This document shows, piece by piece, positions 38,104 to 46,707 of a DNA stretch of 64,000 nt. This stretch comes from Sva-07 sp963728355. GTDB lineage: Bacteria > Actinomycetota > Acidimicrobiia > Acidimicrobiales > Ilumatobacteraceae. Made by a program: the position numbers and the translations under genes. The stretch lies in NCBI GenBank assembly GCA_963728355.1, contig CAVSJQ010000014.1:248001-312000 (forward strand), written 5' to 3'. Numbering within the stretch: the first letter of the stretch is position 1; every line of letters starts with the position of its first letter. The notes below the pieces were generated by a model. It did no database searches, had not been told where the DNA came from, and saw nothing but the letters and a program-made list of their open reading frames with translations.

Positions 38104-39661
38104 TCAGAGCACGGCTTCGATGAGGCGGGGGCCGCGCTGGGACATCGCCGAGGCGAAGGCGTCGCGGAAGGCGGTGATCGAATCGACCCGGACCGCCTCG
38201 ACGCCCATGCCGGTGGCGAGCGACACCCAGTCGAGGTCGGGATTGCCGAGGTCGAGCATCGACAGCGCCTTCGGTCCGCTCTCGGCGCCGACGCGCTGGA
38301 GCTCGATGTTGAGGATCCCGTAGGAGCGATTGGCGAAGATCACCGTGGTCACGTCGAGCTGCTCTCGCGCCATCGTCCACAGCGCCTGCACCGTGTACAT
38401 CGCGCCACCGTCGCCGTGCAGGCACACGACCTTGCGATCGGGACACGCCACCGCGGCGCCCGCAGCGAGCGGCAATCCCTGGCCGATCGCGCCGCCGGTG
38501 AGCGACAGCACGTCGTGGGGCGCAGCGGTCGCCAGCGCCAGCGCCGGACCGAGACCCGAGGTGGCCGCCTCGTCCGACACGACCGCGCCCTCGGGCAACA
38601 GCCGGGCGATCACCTGGCCGATCGTGAACTGGTCGAACCCGCCCGTCGGATCGTCCGGCAATGACAGCGGGGCGACGGCACCACCGTCGGAGGCGGCGCC
38701 GAGCCCGTCGGCCACCTCGGCCAAGGCAACGACGCCGTCCTCGTGGGGGTGGGCGAGGTGCAGGATCGTCGCTCCCTCGGGCGAGCACCAGCTCGGCTTG
38801 CCGGGATAGGCGAAGAACGCGACCGGCGGGGTCGAGCCGACCAGCAGCAACTGCTCGAACGGCGCCAGCGTCTCGACCAACTGCTCGGCAAAGTACGGCA
38901 GCCGCTCGATCACGACACGACCGGCGCCCCGCTCGAGCCGCGGCGCGAACGTGTCGCAGAACAACCGGGCGCCCGTCGCCGCAGCGATCCGCCCGGCCGC
39001 CACGAGGCCATCGCCACGCAGCGACGCACCACGCAGCAGGATCGCCGTCGGCTTGCCGTTGCGCAACGCCGCCACGGCAGCAGCCACCGCCGACGACGAC
39101 ACCGGCGCGGGCCTCGGCACGGCGAGCGGATCGGCCGGCACCGCCGCTGGGAGCCATGCGACATCCGCAGGCACGATCAGCGTGGCGATCTGGCCAGGCG
39201 CCTGACGGGCAGCGTGCACGGCACGCGACCCGTCGGCCGCGACCGATCCGGCGCTCGTCGACTCGTGCAGCCAGCCCGACACCGGGCGGGCGAAGCCGAC
39301 GATGTCCGACGTCAACGGCGCGTCGTACTGGGCGTGATAGGTGGCGTGGTCGCCGACGATGTTCACGATCGGCGACGCGGCGCGACGCGGCGTTGTGCAG
39401 GTTCGCCAACCCGTTGGCCAAGCCGGGCCCGAGGTGCAGCAACGTCGCCGCCGGACGCTCCGCCATGCGGGCATAGCCGTCGGCCATCCCGGTCACCACA
39501 CCTTCGAACAACCCGAGCACCGGCCGCATCCCGTCGACCCGATCGACGGCCGAGACGAAGTGCATCTCGGACGTGCCGGGGTTCGCGAAGCACACCTCGA
39601 CACCGCTCGCGACGAGCGTGCGCAGGAGGCTCTCGGCCCCGTTCATCTCACCTGAATACAT
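38104..39661 (-). pseudogene. ThDP-dependent acetolactate-synthase-like enzyme, one frameshift
   Basis: When repaired it is an about 518-residue thiamine-diphosphate enzyme. The N-terminal Pyr domain (MNGAESLLRTLVASGVEVCF, then LGLFEGVVTGMADGYARMAE with the catalytic Glu) is in one frame and stops matching near 39380. The next frame continues with SPIVNIVGDHATYHAQYDAP, a central domain, and the PP domain with VVCLHGDGGAMYTVQALWTM and FANRSYGILNIEL (GDG-x25-N Mg/ThDP motif). One extra base in a CG run around 39375-39385 explains the break. ATG 39661 (MYSGEMNG) has GGGAG five bases upstream. It resembles unassigned IlvB/MdlC-like proteins more than biosynthetic IlvB, and has no IlvN partner here. 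The substrate is unknown. Confidence 0.75.
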
Positions 39662-39762
39662 GGCGGCTCCCTCGTTGTCGTCCCCGGATCCGACAGTCTC
39701 GCGAACCGCCGAGCCGGCGCCGGTGCCGAACGGGTGCGCCGATGCCCTCGGACACGGCGGCG

Positions 39763-40557
39763 TCAGGATTCGGTTCGCTTCAGGCTCCGCCGCAGCTGCT
39801 GCGCCGGTGTGAACAGCTCGCGCGAGATGCCGAGGCTCATCACGGCGGTCGTCGTCGCCACGCTGCCCAACACGAGATACATCACCGACACCTGCACCTT
39901 GACGGCGTCGGCCGGGTCGACCCCGGCCAGGATGAGGCCGACCATCGCGCCCGGCAGGAACACGATCCCGACCGCTTTCGTCGACTCGATCTGTGGCACC
40001 AGCGCCGTGCGCAGCGCCTGGCGGAGGTGCGGGCGGAACGCATCGCTCGCCGACAGCCCGAGGGCGAGTCGCCCCTCGATCACCCCGCGCTGCTCGGTCG
40101 CCGCGATCAACAACTGGCGCGAGACGAGCACGGTGGCCGCGAGCGAGTTGCCGATCACCATGCCCGCCAGCGGCACGAGCGTGCGGCCCTCGAAATCGTA
40201 GATCCCGAAGCCGAACAGCACGCCGAGCACCACGACCGCGGACGCGGCGTAGGCGAGCAGCGACAGTGGGAGCACCTTGGGCACGTCGGCGGCACGGCGC
40301 GACGTCGTGTACGCGGCGAAGCTCACCATCGCGAGGATCCAGGCCACCGAGAAGATCAGCGGATCGTCGGGATCGACCACGAACTGCAGCACCCAACCGA
40401 CCAGCAGCAGTTGCACCAGCGCCCGCAGCGCCGCCCACACCAGGCTGCGTTCGAGCCCGAGCTGCCGCCACAGCGAGATACCCACGGCGACCGCGACCAG
40501 GATCCCCGATGCCGCCAGCCCGGCGATGCCGATGTCGCCCTGCTCGACCCCGATCAC
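39763..40557 (-). CDS. FetB-like ABC exporter permease (UPF0014 family)
   Basis: A 264-residue membrane protein with about seven helices and the UPF0014/FetB hallmarks ALRALVQLLLVGWVLQFV, GMVIGNSLAATVLVSRQLL, LALGLSASDAFRPHLRQALR, TKAVGIVFLPGAMVGLILAG and QVSVMYLVLGSVATTTAV. Homologues (FetB/YbbM) form an iron-efflux ABC exporter with FetA. The GTG at 40557 is chosen because GGGGG lies five bases upstream and the longer frame translates the intergenic repeats. Its ATPase partner lies upstream on the same strand, separated by about 180 bases of direct repeats. An iron or other metal export role is inferred from the family; metal specificity is unproven. Confidence 0.85.
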   Translation of the reverse strand: MIGVEQGDIGIAGLAASGILVAVAVGISLWRQLGLERSLVWAALRALVQLLLVGWVLQFVVDPDDPLIFSVAWILAMVSFAAYTTSRRAADVPKVLPLSLLAYAASAVVVLGVLFGFGIYDFEGRTLVPLAGMVIGNSLAATVLVSRQLLIAATEQRGVIEGRLALGLSASDAFRPHLRQALRTALVPQIESTKAVGIVFLPGAMVGLILAGVDPADAVKVQVSVMYLVLGSVATTTAVMSLGISRELFTPAQQLRRSLKRTES

Positions 40558-40569
40558 GACGACCCCCTG

Positions 40570-40735
40570 CCCATCCGCCCGTCCTTTGGGACCCGACCCG
40601 AAAGGACGGGCCAGACCCGACCGCACGACCCGGACGCCACCTGTCCTTGCGGACCCGGCCCCGACAGACCGCATGACCCGGACGCCACCTGTCCTTGCGG
40701 ACCCGACCCCGAACGACGGGAAGGGCGAGCGGTGG
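40570..40735. repeat. Direct repeats (family D) between the FetAB-like genes
   Basis: A 48-base unit with GACCCGGACGCCACCTGTCC and TTGCGGACCCG occurs twice (from about 40623 and 40671), preceded by a related piece (CTTTGGGACCCGACCC). The same motif appears in reverse at 58796-58906, so it is a dispersed family. It separates the two halves of what should be one transporter operon. Confidence 0.7.
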
Positions 40736-40738
40736 GGG

Positions 40739-41446
40739 TCATGGGGCGCCGACCGACTGGCGGACGAGCGGGTCGGGGCTGGCGTCGAGTTCGTCGAGGT
40801 GACCGACCGCACGCACGGCGCCGTCGGCGAGCACGATCACATGATCGGCCAGTCGACGCAACTGGTCGGTGTCGTGGCTGACCCAGATCACCGCGACACC
40901 CGAATCGGCGAGCATCCGCCCGAGATCCTCGACCGTGCCGCGCGCGGCGCGATCCAGCGCGGCGGTCGGCTCGTCGGCGAGCAGCACCGCCGGATCGGTC
41001 AACAGCGCCCGGGCCACGCACATCCGCTGCGCCTCGCCACCGGAGAGGCTGTCCGCCTCCTGATCGAGCAGGCCGGAACTCAGCCCGACGTGTTCGAGCA
41101 CGTGAGCAGCACGCTCGACGTCGACGTCGGCCAATGCGACGCGCAGGTTGTCGAGCACGGTGCCGGCGAAGAGCGGCGCTCGCTGGAACACCATCGCCAC
41201 CTGCCGGCGCAGCTCGGTCGGCGACCAGTCGGTGAGCGCCCGACCCCGCCACCGCACCTCGCCGGCGAGCGGGTCGTCGAGGCGGTTCAGGAGACGAAGC
41301 AACGTCGACTTGCCGGCGCCCGACGGACCGGCCAGCACCGTCACCCCGTTCGCCGGCACCACCAGGTCGATCGAACGCAGGATCGGATCGCCCTCGACGG
41401 GGCCGGCATCGACACCGATCAGCTCGAATGCATCAGCGGATGACAT
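40739..41446 (-). CDS. ABC transporter ATP-binding protein (FetA-like)
   Basis: A 235-residue ATPase with all core motifs: Walker A LAGPSGAGKSTLLRLLNRL, Q-loop VAMVFQRAPLF, signature DSLSGGEAQRMCVARALL, Walker B AVLLADEPTAALD and the H-loop VIWVSHD. The Q-loop context and partner permease match the FetA/YbbL group. It should pair with the downstream UPF0014 permease to form an exporter, in the FetAB case for iron. ATG 41446 starts MSSADAFELIGVDAG. Transcription probably runs from here through the repeat region into the permease gene. Confidence 0.9.
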   Translation of the reverse strand: MSSADAFELIGVDAGPVEGDPILRSIDLVVPANGVTVLAGPSGAGKSTLLRLLNRLDDPLAGEVRWRGRALTDWSPTELRRQVAMVFQRAPLFAGTVLDNLRVALADVDVERAAHVLEHVGLSSGLLDQEADSLSGGEAQRMCVARALLTDPAVLLADEPTAALDRAARGTVEDLGRMLADSGVAVIWVSHDTDQLRRLADHVIVLADGAVRAVGHLDELDASPDPLVRQSVGAP

Positions 41447-41615
41447 CGTCGACCAACTGCGCCGGAGTCACCGGGCGAACGTACCCCAGCGGCGCCTCCG
41501 GTGGCACGCCCAGCTGCAACGACAACGGGGGCGGCCCGGCCGCTCGCCGCACCGCCGGGCCGGCCGCACCGCTGCACGCTCACCGACATCGGTCCACATC
41601 TGGCACACTGCGATC

Positions 41616-42038
41616 ATGGCTTGGTTGGTCAGTGACGCCCGCGTGCTGGCCTCGGCGGAAGTAGCCGACACCCGCCGGGCACGTCGACGCGGGCTGCTCG
41701 GAAGAGACGGCCTCGACGGCGCCCTCGTGCTCGAACACTGCCGATGGATCCACACCATCGGCATGCGGTTCCCGATCGACGTCGCCTACCTCGACGACGA
41801 CGGCATCGTCGTGAAGACGATGCACATGAACCGGTTCCGCCTCGGCGTCCCGGTGTGGCGGGCCAGCTGGGTGATCGAGGCCGAAGGCGGCGCCTTCGGA
41901 CGCTGGGGACTGCACGTCGGCGACGAGGTCGAACTCCGCCACGACGAATCCGACCGGCCCCACGACGACGCCGACCGATCGCCGGACCACTCCGACCGTC
42001 CGCACCACCCGGACGGTCCAGGGGGCGCAGCGCCGTGA
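41616..42038 (+). CDS. DUF192 family protein
   Basis: A 140-residue protein with the DUF192 pattern: ADTRRARRRGLLGRDGLDGA, IHTIGMRFPIDVAYLDDDG (the M-x-F-P-x-D core), VKTMHMNRFRLG and WVIEAEGGAFGRWGLHVGD. A His/Asp-rich tail follows (DDADRSPDHSDRPHH). No signal peptide is present, unlike many DUF192 proteins that are exported. The stop overlaps the rsmI start as GTGA, so the two are translationally coupled. ATG 41616 starts directly at the conserved region. The function of the family is unknown. Confidence 0.85.
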   Translation: MAWLVSDARVLASAEVADTRRARRRGLLGRDGLDGALVLEHCRWIHTIGMRFPIDVAYLDDDGIVVKTMHMNRFRLGVPVWRASWVIEAEGGAFGRWGLHVGDEVELRHDESDRPHDDADRSPDHSDRPHHPDGPGGAAP

Positions 42039-42877
42039 GCACGCTCTGGCTGATCGCCACCCCGATCGGCAACCTCGCCGACCTGTCGCCGCGCGCCGTC
42101 GACGTGCTCGCCCACGTCGGACTGATCTGCTGCGAGGACACCCGGCGAACCGGCCTGCTGCTCCAACATGCCGGCGTGAAGGCCGAACGGCTCGCCGTGT
42201 GCAACGACCACACCGAACTCAGCCGGGTCGCCGACGCCCTCGGGGTGCTCGCCGGAGGACGCGACGTGGCGATCGTCAGCGACGCCGGCACGCCCGGCAT
42301 CTCCGATCCGGGCGAGCGCATCGTCCGTGCCGCCATCGACGCCGGCTACGACGTGAGCGCCGTCCCCGGCCCCAGCGCAGCGATCATGGCGCTCACGATC
42401 AGCGGCCTCGCCACCGACCGGTTCGTGTTCGAGGGCTTCATCCCCCGCAAGGGCAACGACCGGGCCGCGCGGCTGGCCGAGATCGCCGCCGAACGTCGCA
42501 CCACGGTGATCTACGAGGCACCGCACCGGGTTCTGCGCACGCTCGAGGACCTCCGACTCGCGTGCGGCGACGACCGTCTCGTCGTCGTCGCCCGGGAGCT
42601 GACCAAGCTCTACGAGGAGGTCGTGCGCGGCCCGCTCGGAACGATCGACATCGGCGGCCCGCGCGGCGAGTACGTGCTGGTCCTCGAAGGAGCTCCCGTC
42701 GACACGCAACCGGCCAGCGACGACGACGTCCGTAACGCCCTGCGCGGCGAGTTGGCGGCCGGTTCGTCCACCCGCGACGCGGCGGCAGCGGTCGCCAAGG
42801 ACGTCGGCCGACCCAAGCGCGAGGTGTACGCACTCGCCGTCGGCCTCGACAACACCGACCAGGATCCCGATGAGTGA
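42035..42877 (+). CDS. rsmI: 16S rRNA 2'-O-methyltransferase (C1402)
   Basis: A 280-residue SAM-dependent enzyme of the tetrapyrrole-methylase fold that methylates the 2'-O of C1402 in 16S rRNA with RsmH. Motifs: LIATPIGNLADLSPRAVD, ICCEDTRRTGLLLQHAG, VAIVSDAGTPGISDPGERIV, PGPSAAIMALTISG and FEGFIPRK, then AHRV-type TVIYEAPHRVLRTLED and VVARELTKLYEEVVRG. GTG 42035 overlaps the DUF192 stop. Its 3' end runs into a micro-repeat of start-codon cassettes leading to the HAD gene. Full normal length. Confidence 0.95.
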   Translation: MSTLWLIATPIGNLADLSPRAVDVLAHVGLICCEDTRRTGLLLQHAGVKAERLAVCNDHTELSRVADALGVLAGGRDVAIVSDAGTPGISDPGERIVRAAIDAGYDVSAVPGPSAAIMALTISGLATDRFVFEGFIPRKGNDRAARLAEIAAERRTTVIYEAPHRVLRTLEDLRLACGDDRLVVVARELTKLYEEVVRGPLGTIDIGGPRGEYVLVLEGAPVDTQPASDDDVRNALRGELAAGSSTRDAAAAVAKDVGRPKREVYALAVGLDNTDQDPDE

Positions 42878-42924
42878 GTCCCGATGAGTGAGTCCCGTGA
42901 GTGAGTTCCCATGAGTGAGTACGT
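42870..42924 (+). repeat. Tandemly repeated start-codon cassette before the HAD gene
   Basis: Four copies of RTGAGTGAGT begin at 42870, 42884, 42897 and 42911 (spacing 14, 13 and 14). The last ATG starts the HAD protein. Each earlier copy opens a five- or six-codon mini-ORF (M-S-E-S-R or similar); the first ends in a TGA overlapping the next ATG, the second ends a few bases into the third cassette, and the third overlaps the real start. The first ATG lies inside the end of rsmI. Confidence 0.8.
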
Positions 42925-43738
42925 CAACGTCGCCAGCTCGGGCCCGAGCGCTGCGTTCTTCGACCTCGATCGCACCCTGATCTCCGGATCGTCGGCGTTC
43001 ACGCTGGCGCTCCAGGCACGCAAGGCCGGACTGATCCCCAACGTCGAATTCGCCCGCGACGCGGCCGGGGCGATCTCCTTCCAGCTCTTCGGCGCCGGCG
43101 ACGACACCACCGACGCGGTCAAGGCCCGCATCCTCAAGGCCGTGGCCGGAATGCGCCAGAGCGACCTGCAGGCGCTCAACGTCGAGGTGCTCCCCCGGCT
43201 GCTCGCCAAGCTGCGACCCGAGGCCCGGCGCCTCCTCGACCGGCACCGCCACGCCGGTCGCGACACCTTCATCGTGTCGGCGGCGCCACAGGAGATCGTC
43301 GAACCGCTGGCCCATTCGTTCGGGATGACGTCGGGCATCGGCACGCGCAGCCGGGTGGTCGACGGTCGCTACACCGGCGAACTCGACGGACCCTTCTGCT
43401 ACGGCGTCGGCAAGGTCGAAGCAATCGTCGAACTCGCCAACTGGAACGGCTACCAACTCGACCTGTGCTACGCCTACAGCGACTCGGCGAGCGATCTGCC
43501 GATGCTCGAAGCGGTCGGCCATCCGGTGGCGGTCAACCCCGACGCCAAGCTCGAACGCCATGCGCGGCGCAACGGCTGGCCGATCGTGATCTTCAGCCAG
43601 CAGACCAAGTCGGTCGTGCGACGCACCGCAGCGTCGGTCGGCACGGTCGCGATCGCCGGTGCCAGCTTCGCCGCCGGTGTCGCCGTCGCCGGATCCCGCA
43701 ACACCAGGCGTCGCCCCACCCGGTTCCGCCGAGGCTGA
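42911..43738 (+). CDS. HAD-IB family phosphatase (SerB-like)
   Basis: A 275-residue haloacid-dehalogenase-type hydrolase. Motif I is AAFFDLDRTLISGSSAF (nucleophile and acid Asp pair), motif II FIVSAAPQEIV, motif III region GVGKVEAIVELA, and motif IV YAYSDSASDLPMLEAVG. The C1-type helical cap (LQARKAGLIPNVEFARDA onward) and overall length fit the HAD-IB group that includes phosphoserine- and lysophosphatidic-acid-type phosphatases. The C-terminus has a likely membrane helix (VGTVAIAGASFAAGVAVAG) and a basic tail, suggesting membrane attachment. It follows rsmI through the micro-repeat and is probably in one transcript with it. Confidence 0.85.
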   Translation: MSEYVNVASSGPSAAFFDLDRTLISGSSAFTLALQARKAGLIPNVEFARDAAGAISFQLFGAGDDTTDAVKARILKAVAGMRQSDLQALNVEVLPRLLAKLRPEARRLLDRHRHAGRDTFIVSAAPQEIVEPLAHSFGMTSGIGTRSRVVDGRYTGELDGPFCYGVGKVEAIVELANWNGYQLDLCYAYSDSASDLPMLEAVGHPVAVNPDAKLERHARRNGWPIVIFSQQTKSVVRRTAASVGTVAIAGASFAAGVAVAGSRNTRRRPTRFRRG

Positions 43739-43831
43739 GGCGATCACGCGGGACGCGAGCACGCGACGCTCGGCGGGCGTACGATCCGACCGACCGAACG
43801 GGCGATCGGATCAAGCGACCTGTCGAACCGG

Positions 43832-44671
43832 TCAGGCAGGCGGTCGAGGGAACAGCGCCAACTGTCGGCTCTGGGCGACGAGCGTGCCGGTCGAGTCCCA
43901 GATCTCGCCCTCCTCGTCGAGCAGCCCGTCGTGGATGAACCGTGAGCGGAACCAGCACCGCAGCGGTCCCGGCTCGGGCACCCCGCGGACGTGCACGGTC
44001 AGCTCGACCGTCGGCACCCAGGCGACGGGCAGGTCGGTGTTGAAGATCGGCGGCGGGAAGGCATCGGCGACGAGCAGCAGTCCGATCGCGTCGATCGGTT
44101 CACCGTCGGCGAACGCGAACCAGCCCCGGATCTCGGGACGACCGGACGGATTGCCGGTGCGGAACCCTTCGTCGCCCGGACGGATCCGCACCGCGAGCTT
44201 GCGGAACATCTCCGGTCCGGGACCGTCGGTGGGCGCCGGGGGCACCTCGCAGTCCTCGTAGGCGGGCAGGACGACCGGCGCCTCGCGAGTCAGCGCCGGG
44301 CCGCCCGGCGTCTGCTCACCGAACGTGCCGAGCAGGGAGAGGATCGGCCGTGACTGCATCGTCAGGCGTGCGGTCGCCGTGGCGAAACGCCTGCCGGAGC
44401 GAACCGTGATCACGTCGATCTCGCAAGGGCCAGCGGGGGCCGGGCGCAGGTAGTGCGCCGTCAGCGTGACCGGCGGCCTCCCGACGGCTTCGGCCATCGC
44501 CCGCCCGGCGATCGCCATCAGGTACCCGCCGTTGGCGTTGCCGCCGATGTCCCAGCCGGCTTTGACCTCGGCGGCGAAGCGCGTCAGCTGTTCGCCGCCG
44601 TCGACCGCACCGGGAGCGGTCTCGGTGACCAGGCGGTGGACAGCGGTGGCATCGGCGAAGACTCCGGACAT
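43832..44671 (-). CDS. TesB-like acyl-CoA thioesterase family protein (double hotdog)
   Basis: A 279-residue protein with two hotdog halves. The first has FAAEVKAGWDIGGNANGGYL and TLTAHYLRPAPAGPCEIDV with RSGRRFATATARLTM; the second has PEIRGWFAFADGEPIDAI, WVPTVELTVHVRGVPEPGPL and SRFIHDGLLDEEGEIWDSTG, ending LVAQSRQLALF. This is the 4HBT_3/TesB-like pattern of acyl-CoA thioesterases in Actinobacteria, which also include proteins of fatty-acid turnover. ATG 44671 gives the conserved start; longer upstream frames are Arg/Thr-rich. It is divergent from metG. The acyl substrate is unknown. Confidence 0.8.
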   Translation of the reverse strand: MSGVFADATAVHRLVTETAPGAVDGGEQLTRFAAEVKAGWDIGGNANGGYLMAIAGRAMAEAVGRPPVTLTAHYLRPAPAGPCEIDVITVRSGRRFATATARLTMQSRPILSLLGTFGEQTPGGPALTREAPVVLPAYEDCEVPPAPTDGPGPEMFRKLAVRIRPGDEGFRTGNPSGRPEIRGWFAFADGEPIDAIGLLLVADAFPPPIFNTDLPVAWVPTVELTVHVRGVPEPGPLRCWFRSRFIHDGLLDEEGEIWDSTGTLVAQSRQLALFPRPPA

Positions 44672-44937
44672 CGACGCGACGGTAGCCAGGCGAAGCGACG
44701 ATCCCGTGGTGGTCGTCGAGGCGGGTTCTCGAGGAGCATCGGCCAGGGTCGTGAGGGTGTCGGCCAGGAGGGTCCGCAAGGAGCATCGGTGACAGAGCCG
44801 CGACCCCAACCCCCGCGCCGGCGGCGTCGTCGTGCTGATCGTCCGATCAACCGGGGTCGAGGCGTCACCGCCGTCCGGCCCCCGTCACGCGACAACACCG
44901 GGTGGGCACGATGGGCCGAGGCCCTAACGTGCATCTC

Positions 44938-46455
44938 GTGACCCGGTTCTACCTGACGACGCCGATCTACTACGTGAACGCCGAGCCGCACCTCGGTCAC
45001 GCGTACACCACGATCGTCGGCGACGCGCTCGCCCGTTGGCACCGCCTCCTCGGCGACGACGTCAAGTACGTGACCGGCACCGACGAGCACGGCCTCAAGA
45101 TCCAGCAGGCCGCCGAGGCCGCGGGCGTCACCCCGCAGGAGTTCACCGACGAGATCGCCCCCAAGTTCGCCGCCGCATGGGATCGCCTCAACATCAGCAA
45201 CGACGACTTCATCCGCACCACCGAGCCCCGTCACAAGGCGGCGGTCGCCGAGTTGCTGCAGCGCTGCTACGACGCCGGCGACATCGAACTCGACACGTTC
45301 GCCGGCAAGTACTGCGTGGCGTGCGAGGAGTACTACGCCGACGACGAGCTGGTCACCGTCGACGGCGTCGCCGACTGCTGCCCGATCCACCAGCGCCCGG
45401 TCCAGTACTTCGAGGAGGAGAACTGGTTCTTCCGGCTCTCACGCTTCCAGGATCGCCTCCTCGACTGGTACGCAGCGCATCCGACGGCGTTGACCCCCGA
45501 GCATCGCGGCAACGAGGCGATCGGGTTGATCAAGAGCGGGCTGCGCGACTTCTCGATCAGCCGCACGTCGCTCGAGTGGGGCATCCCGCTGCCGTGGGAT
45601 CCGAAGCACGTCACCTACGTGTGGTTCGACGCGCTCACCAACTATCTCGCCGCCGTCGGGTTCGGCGACGGGACCGACAGCTACCGCGACTGGTGGCCCG
45701 CCGACTACCACCTGATCGGCAAGGACATCGTCCGCCAGCACTGCGTGTACTGGCCGGCCATGCTGATGTCGGCGGGCGTCGACCTGCCGAAGGGTTGGGC
45801 GATCGGCGGCTGGCTGCTGTCGGGTGGCGAGAAGATGAGCAAGACCTCGGGCAACGTGATCGACCCGCTCGACCTGATCGACGAGGTCGGTCTCGACGGG
45901 TTCCGCTACTACGTGCTCGCGGACACCGCGTACGGCAACGACGGCGACTTCTCGATCGAGGGCTTCACGTCGCGCTACAACGCGGACCTGGCGAACAACC
46001 TGGGCAACCTGCTCGCCCGGGTGGCGACCGTGGTGGCGAAGAAGTGCGACGGCACGGGGACAGCGCCGGATCCCGACAGCGCACTCGCCGAGGTTGCCGC
46101 CACCGCATACACCGAGACCGCTGCCCAGTGGGATGCGGTGCAGCCGAGCAAGGCGCTCGACGCGACGTGGCAGCTGGTGCGCGCCACCAACGCCCACCTC
46201 GAGGCCAACGAGCCGTGGAAGTCCGAGCCGGGCGCCGGGGTCGACGCCGTGATGGGCGACGCCCTCGAAGCGCTGCGCATCGTCGCGCTGCTGGCGCACC
46301 CTGCGATTCCCGACACGGCCCAGGCAATCTGGGAACGCATCGGCCTGCCGGGCTCGGTTTCCGACCAGCGCCTCCCCGACGCCGCCCGCTGGGGCCAGTA
46401 CCCGCCAGGCGCCCCGGTCACCAAGGGCGACGCCCTCTTCCCCCGACTGACATGA
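44938..46455 (+). CDS. metG: Methionyl-tRNA synthetase
   Basis: A 505-residue class I synthetase. HIGH-type motif: YYVNAEPHLGHAYTTIVGD. The zinc-knuckle region holds KYCVACEEYYADDELV and ADCCPIHQ, then FEEENWFFRL. KMSKS-type motif: GGEKMSKTSGNVIDPLDLI. The anticodon-binding helical domain follows (ADLANNLGNLLARVATVV). It lacks the C-terminal EMAP/dimerisation domain, as expected for an actinobacterial enzyme of this size. GTG 44938 (VTRFYLTTPIYY) is chosen; an ATG at 44911 would add nine residues. Its stop overlaps a mini-ORF start (ATGA), the first of a chain leading to tatD. Confidence 0.95.
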   Translation: MTRFYLTTPIYYVNAEPHLGHAYTTIVGDALARWHRLLGDDVKYVTGTDEHGLKIQQAAEAAGVTPQEFTDEIAPKFAAAWDRLNISNDDFIRTTEPRHKAAVAELLQRCYDAGDIELDTFAGKYCVACEEYYADDELVTVDGVADCCPIHQRPVQYFEEENWFFRLSRFQDRLLDWYAAHPTALTPEHRGNEAIGLIKSGLRDFSISRTSLEWGIPLPWDPKHVTYVWFDALTNYLAAVGFGDGTDSYRDWWPADYHLIGKDIVRQHCVYWPAMLMSAGVDLPKGWAIGGWLLSGGEKMSKTSGNVIDPLDLIDEVGLDGFRYYVLADTAYGNDGDFSIEGFTSRYNADLANNLGNLLARVATVVAKKCDGTGTAPDPDSALAEVAATAYTETAAQWDAVQPSKALDATWQLVRATNAHLEANEPWKSEPGAGVDAVMGDALEALRIVALLAHPAIPDTAQAIWERIGLPGSVSDQRLPDAARWGQYPPGAPVTKGDALFPRLT

Positions 46456-46541
46456 CACAACTCGCGCACACCGGCGAGGGAAGCGCCAGCGACGAGCCGG
46501 AGCGAGGCCGACCCCACCCACCACGACGAGGCGTACAGTGA
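46452..46541 (+). CDS. Mini-ORF 0 between metG and tatD
   Basis: A 29-codon frame (starts MTQLAHTGEGSASDE, ends PHPPRRGVQ) whose ATG overlaps the metG stop as ATGA and whose TGA overlaps the next GTG as GTGA. The Pro/Arg/Glu composition suggests no folded domain. It may be only a relay for translational coupling. Expression is unproven. Confidence 0.35.
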   Translation: MTQLAHTGEGSASDEPERGRPHPPRRGVQ

Positions 46542-46624
46542 GGCCGAGCACACCAGCAACGAGAAGCGCCAGCGACGAGCCGGAGCGAGGCCGACCCCAC
46601 CCACCACGACGAGGCGCGCAGTGA
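46538..46624 (+). CDS. Mini-ORF 1 (tandem-repeat relay)
   Basis: A 28-codon frame starting GTG AGG CCG with GAGG six bases upstream. Its TGA overlaps the GTG of the next copy. It begins with the same bases as tatD (VRPS), then diverges after six codons, as expected if the tatD start junction was duplicated. Confidence 0.3.
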   Translation: MRPSTPATRSASDEPERGRPHPPRRGAQ

Positions 46625-46707
46625 GGCCGAGCACACCAGCAACGAGAAGCGCCAGCGACGAGCCGGAGCGAGGCCGACCCCACCCACCACGACGAGGCGC
46701 GCAGTGA
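46621..46707 (+). CDS. Mini-ORF 2 (tandem-repeat relay)
   Basis: Nearly the same as mini-ORF 1, 83 bases further on. Its TGA overlaps the tatD GTG at 46704 by four bases (GTGA). Confidence 0.3.
   Translation: MRPSTPATRSASDEPERGRPHPPRRGAQ

Noticed and set aside
1..39661. Programmed ribosomal frameshifting as explanation for the breaks
   Set aside because: Shifts go in both directions at unrelated sites without a common slippery heptamer or downstream structure.
38057..40471. An 804-codon leftward frame across the ThDP gene and the permease
   Set aside because: Only its middle piece (from MYSGEMNG) is real, as the N-terminus of the frameshifted ThDP enzyme; the rest is out of frame with FetB and the PP domain.
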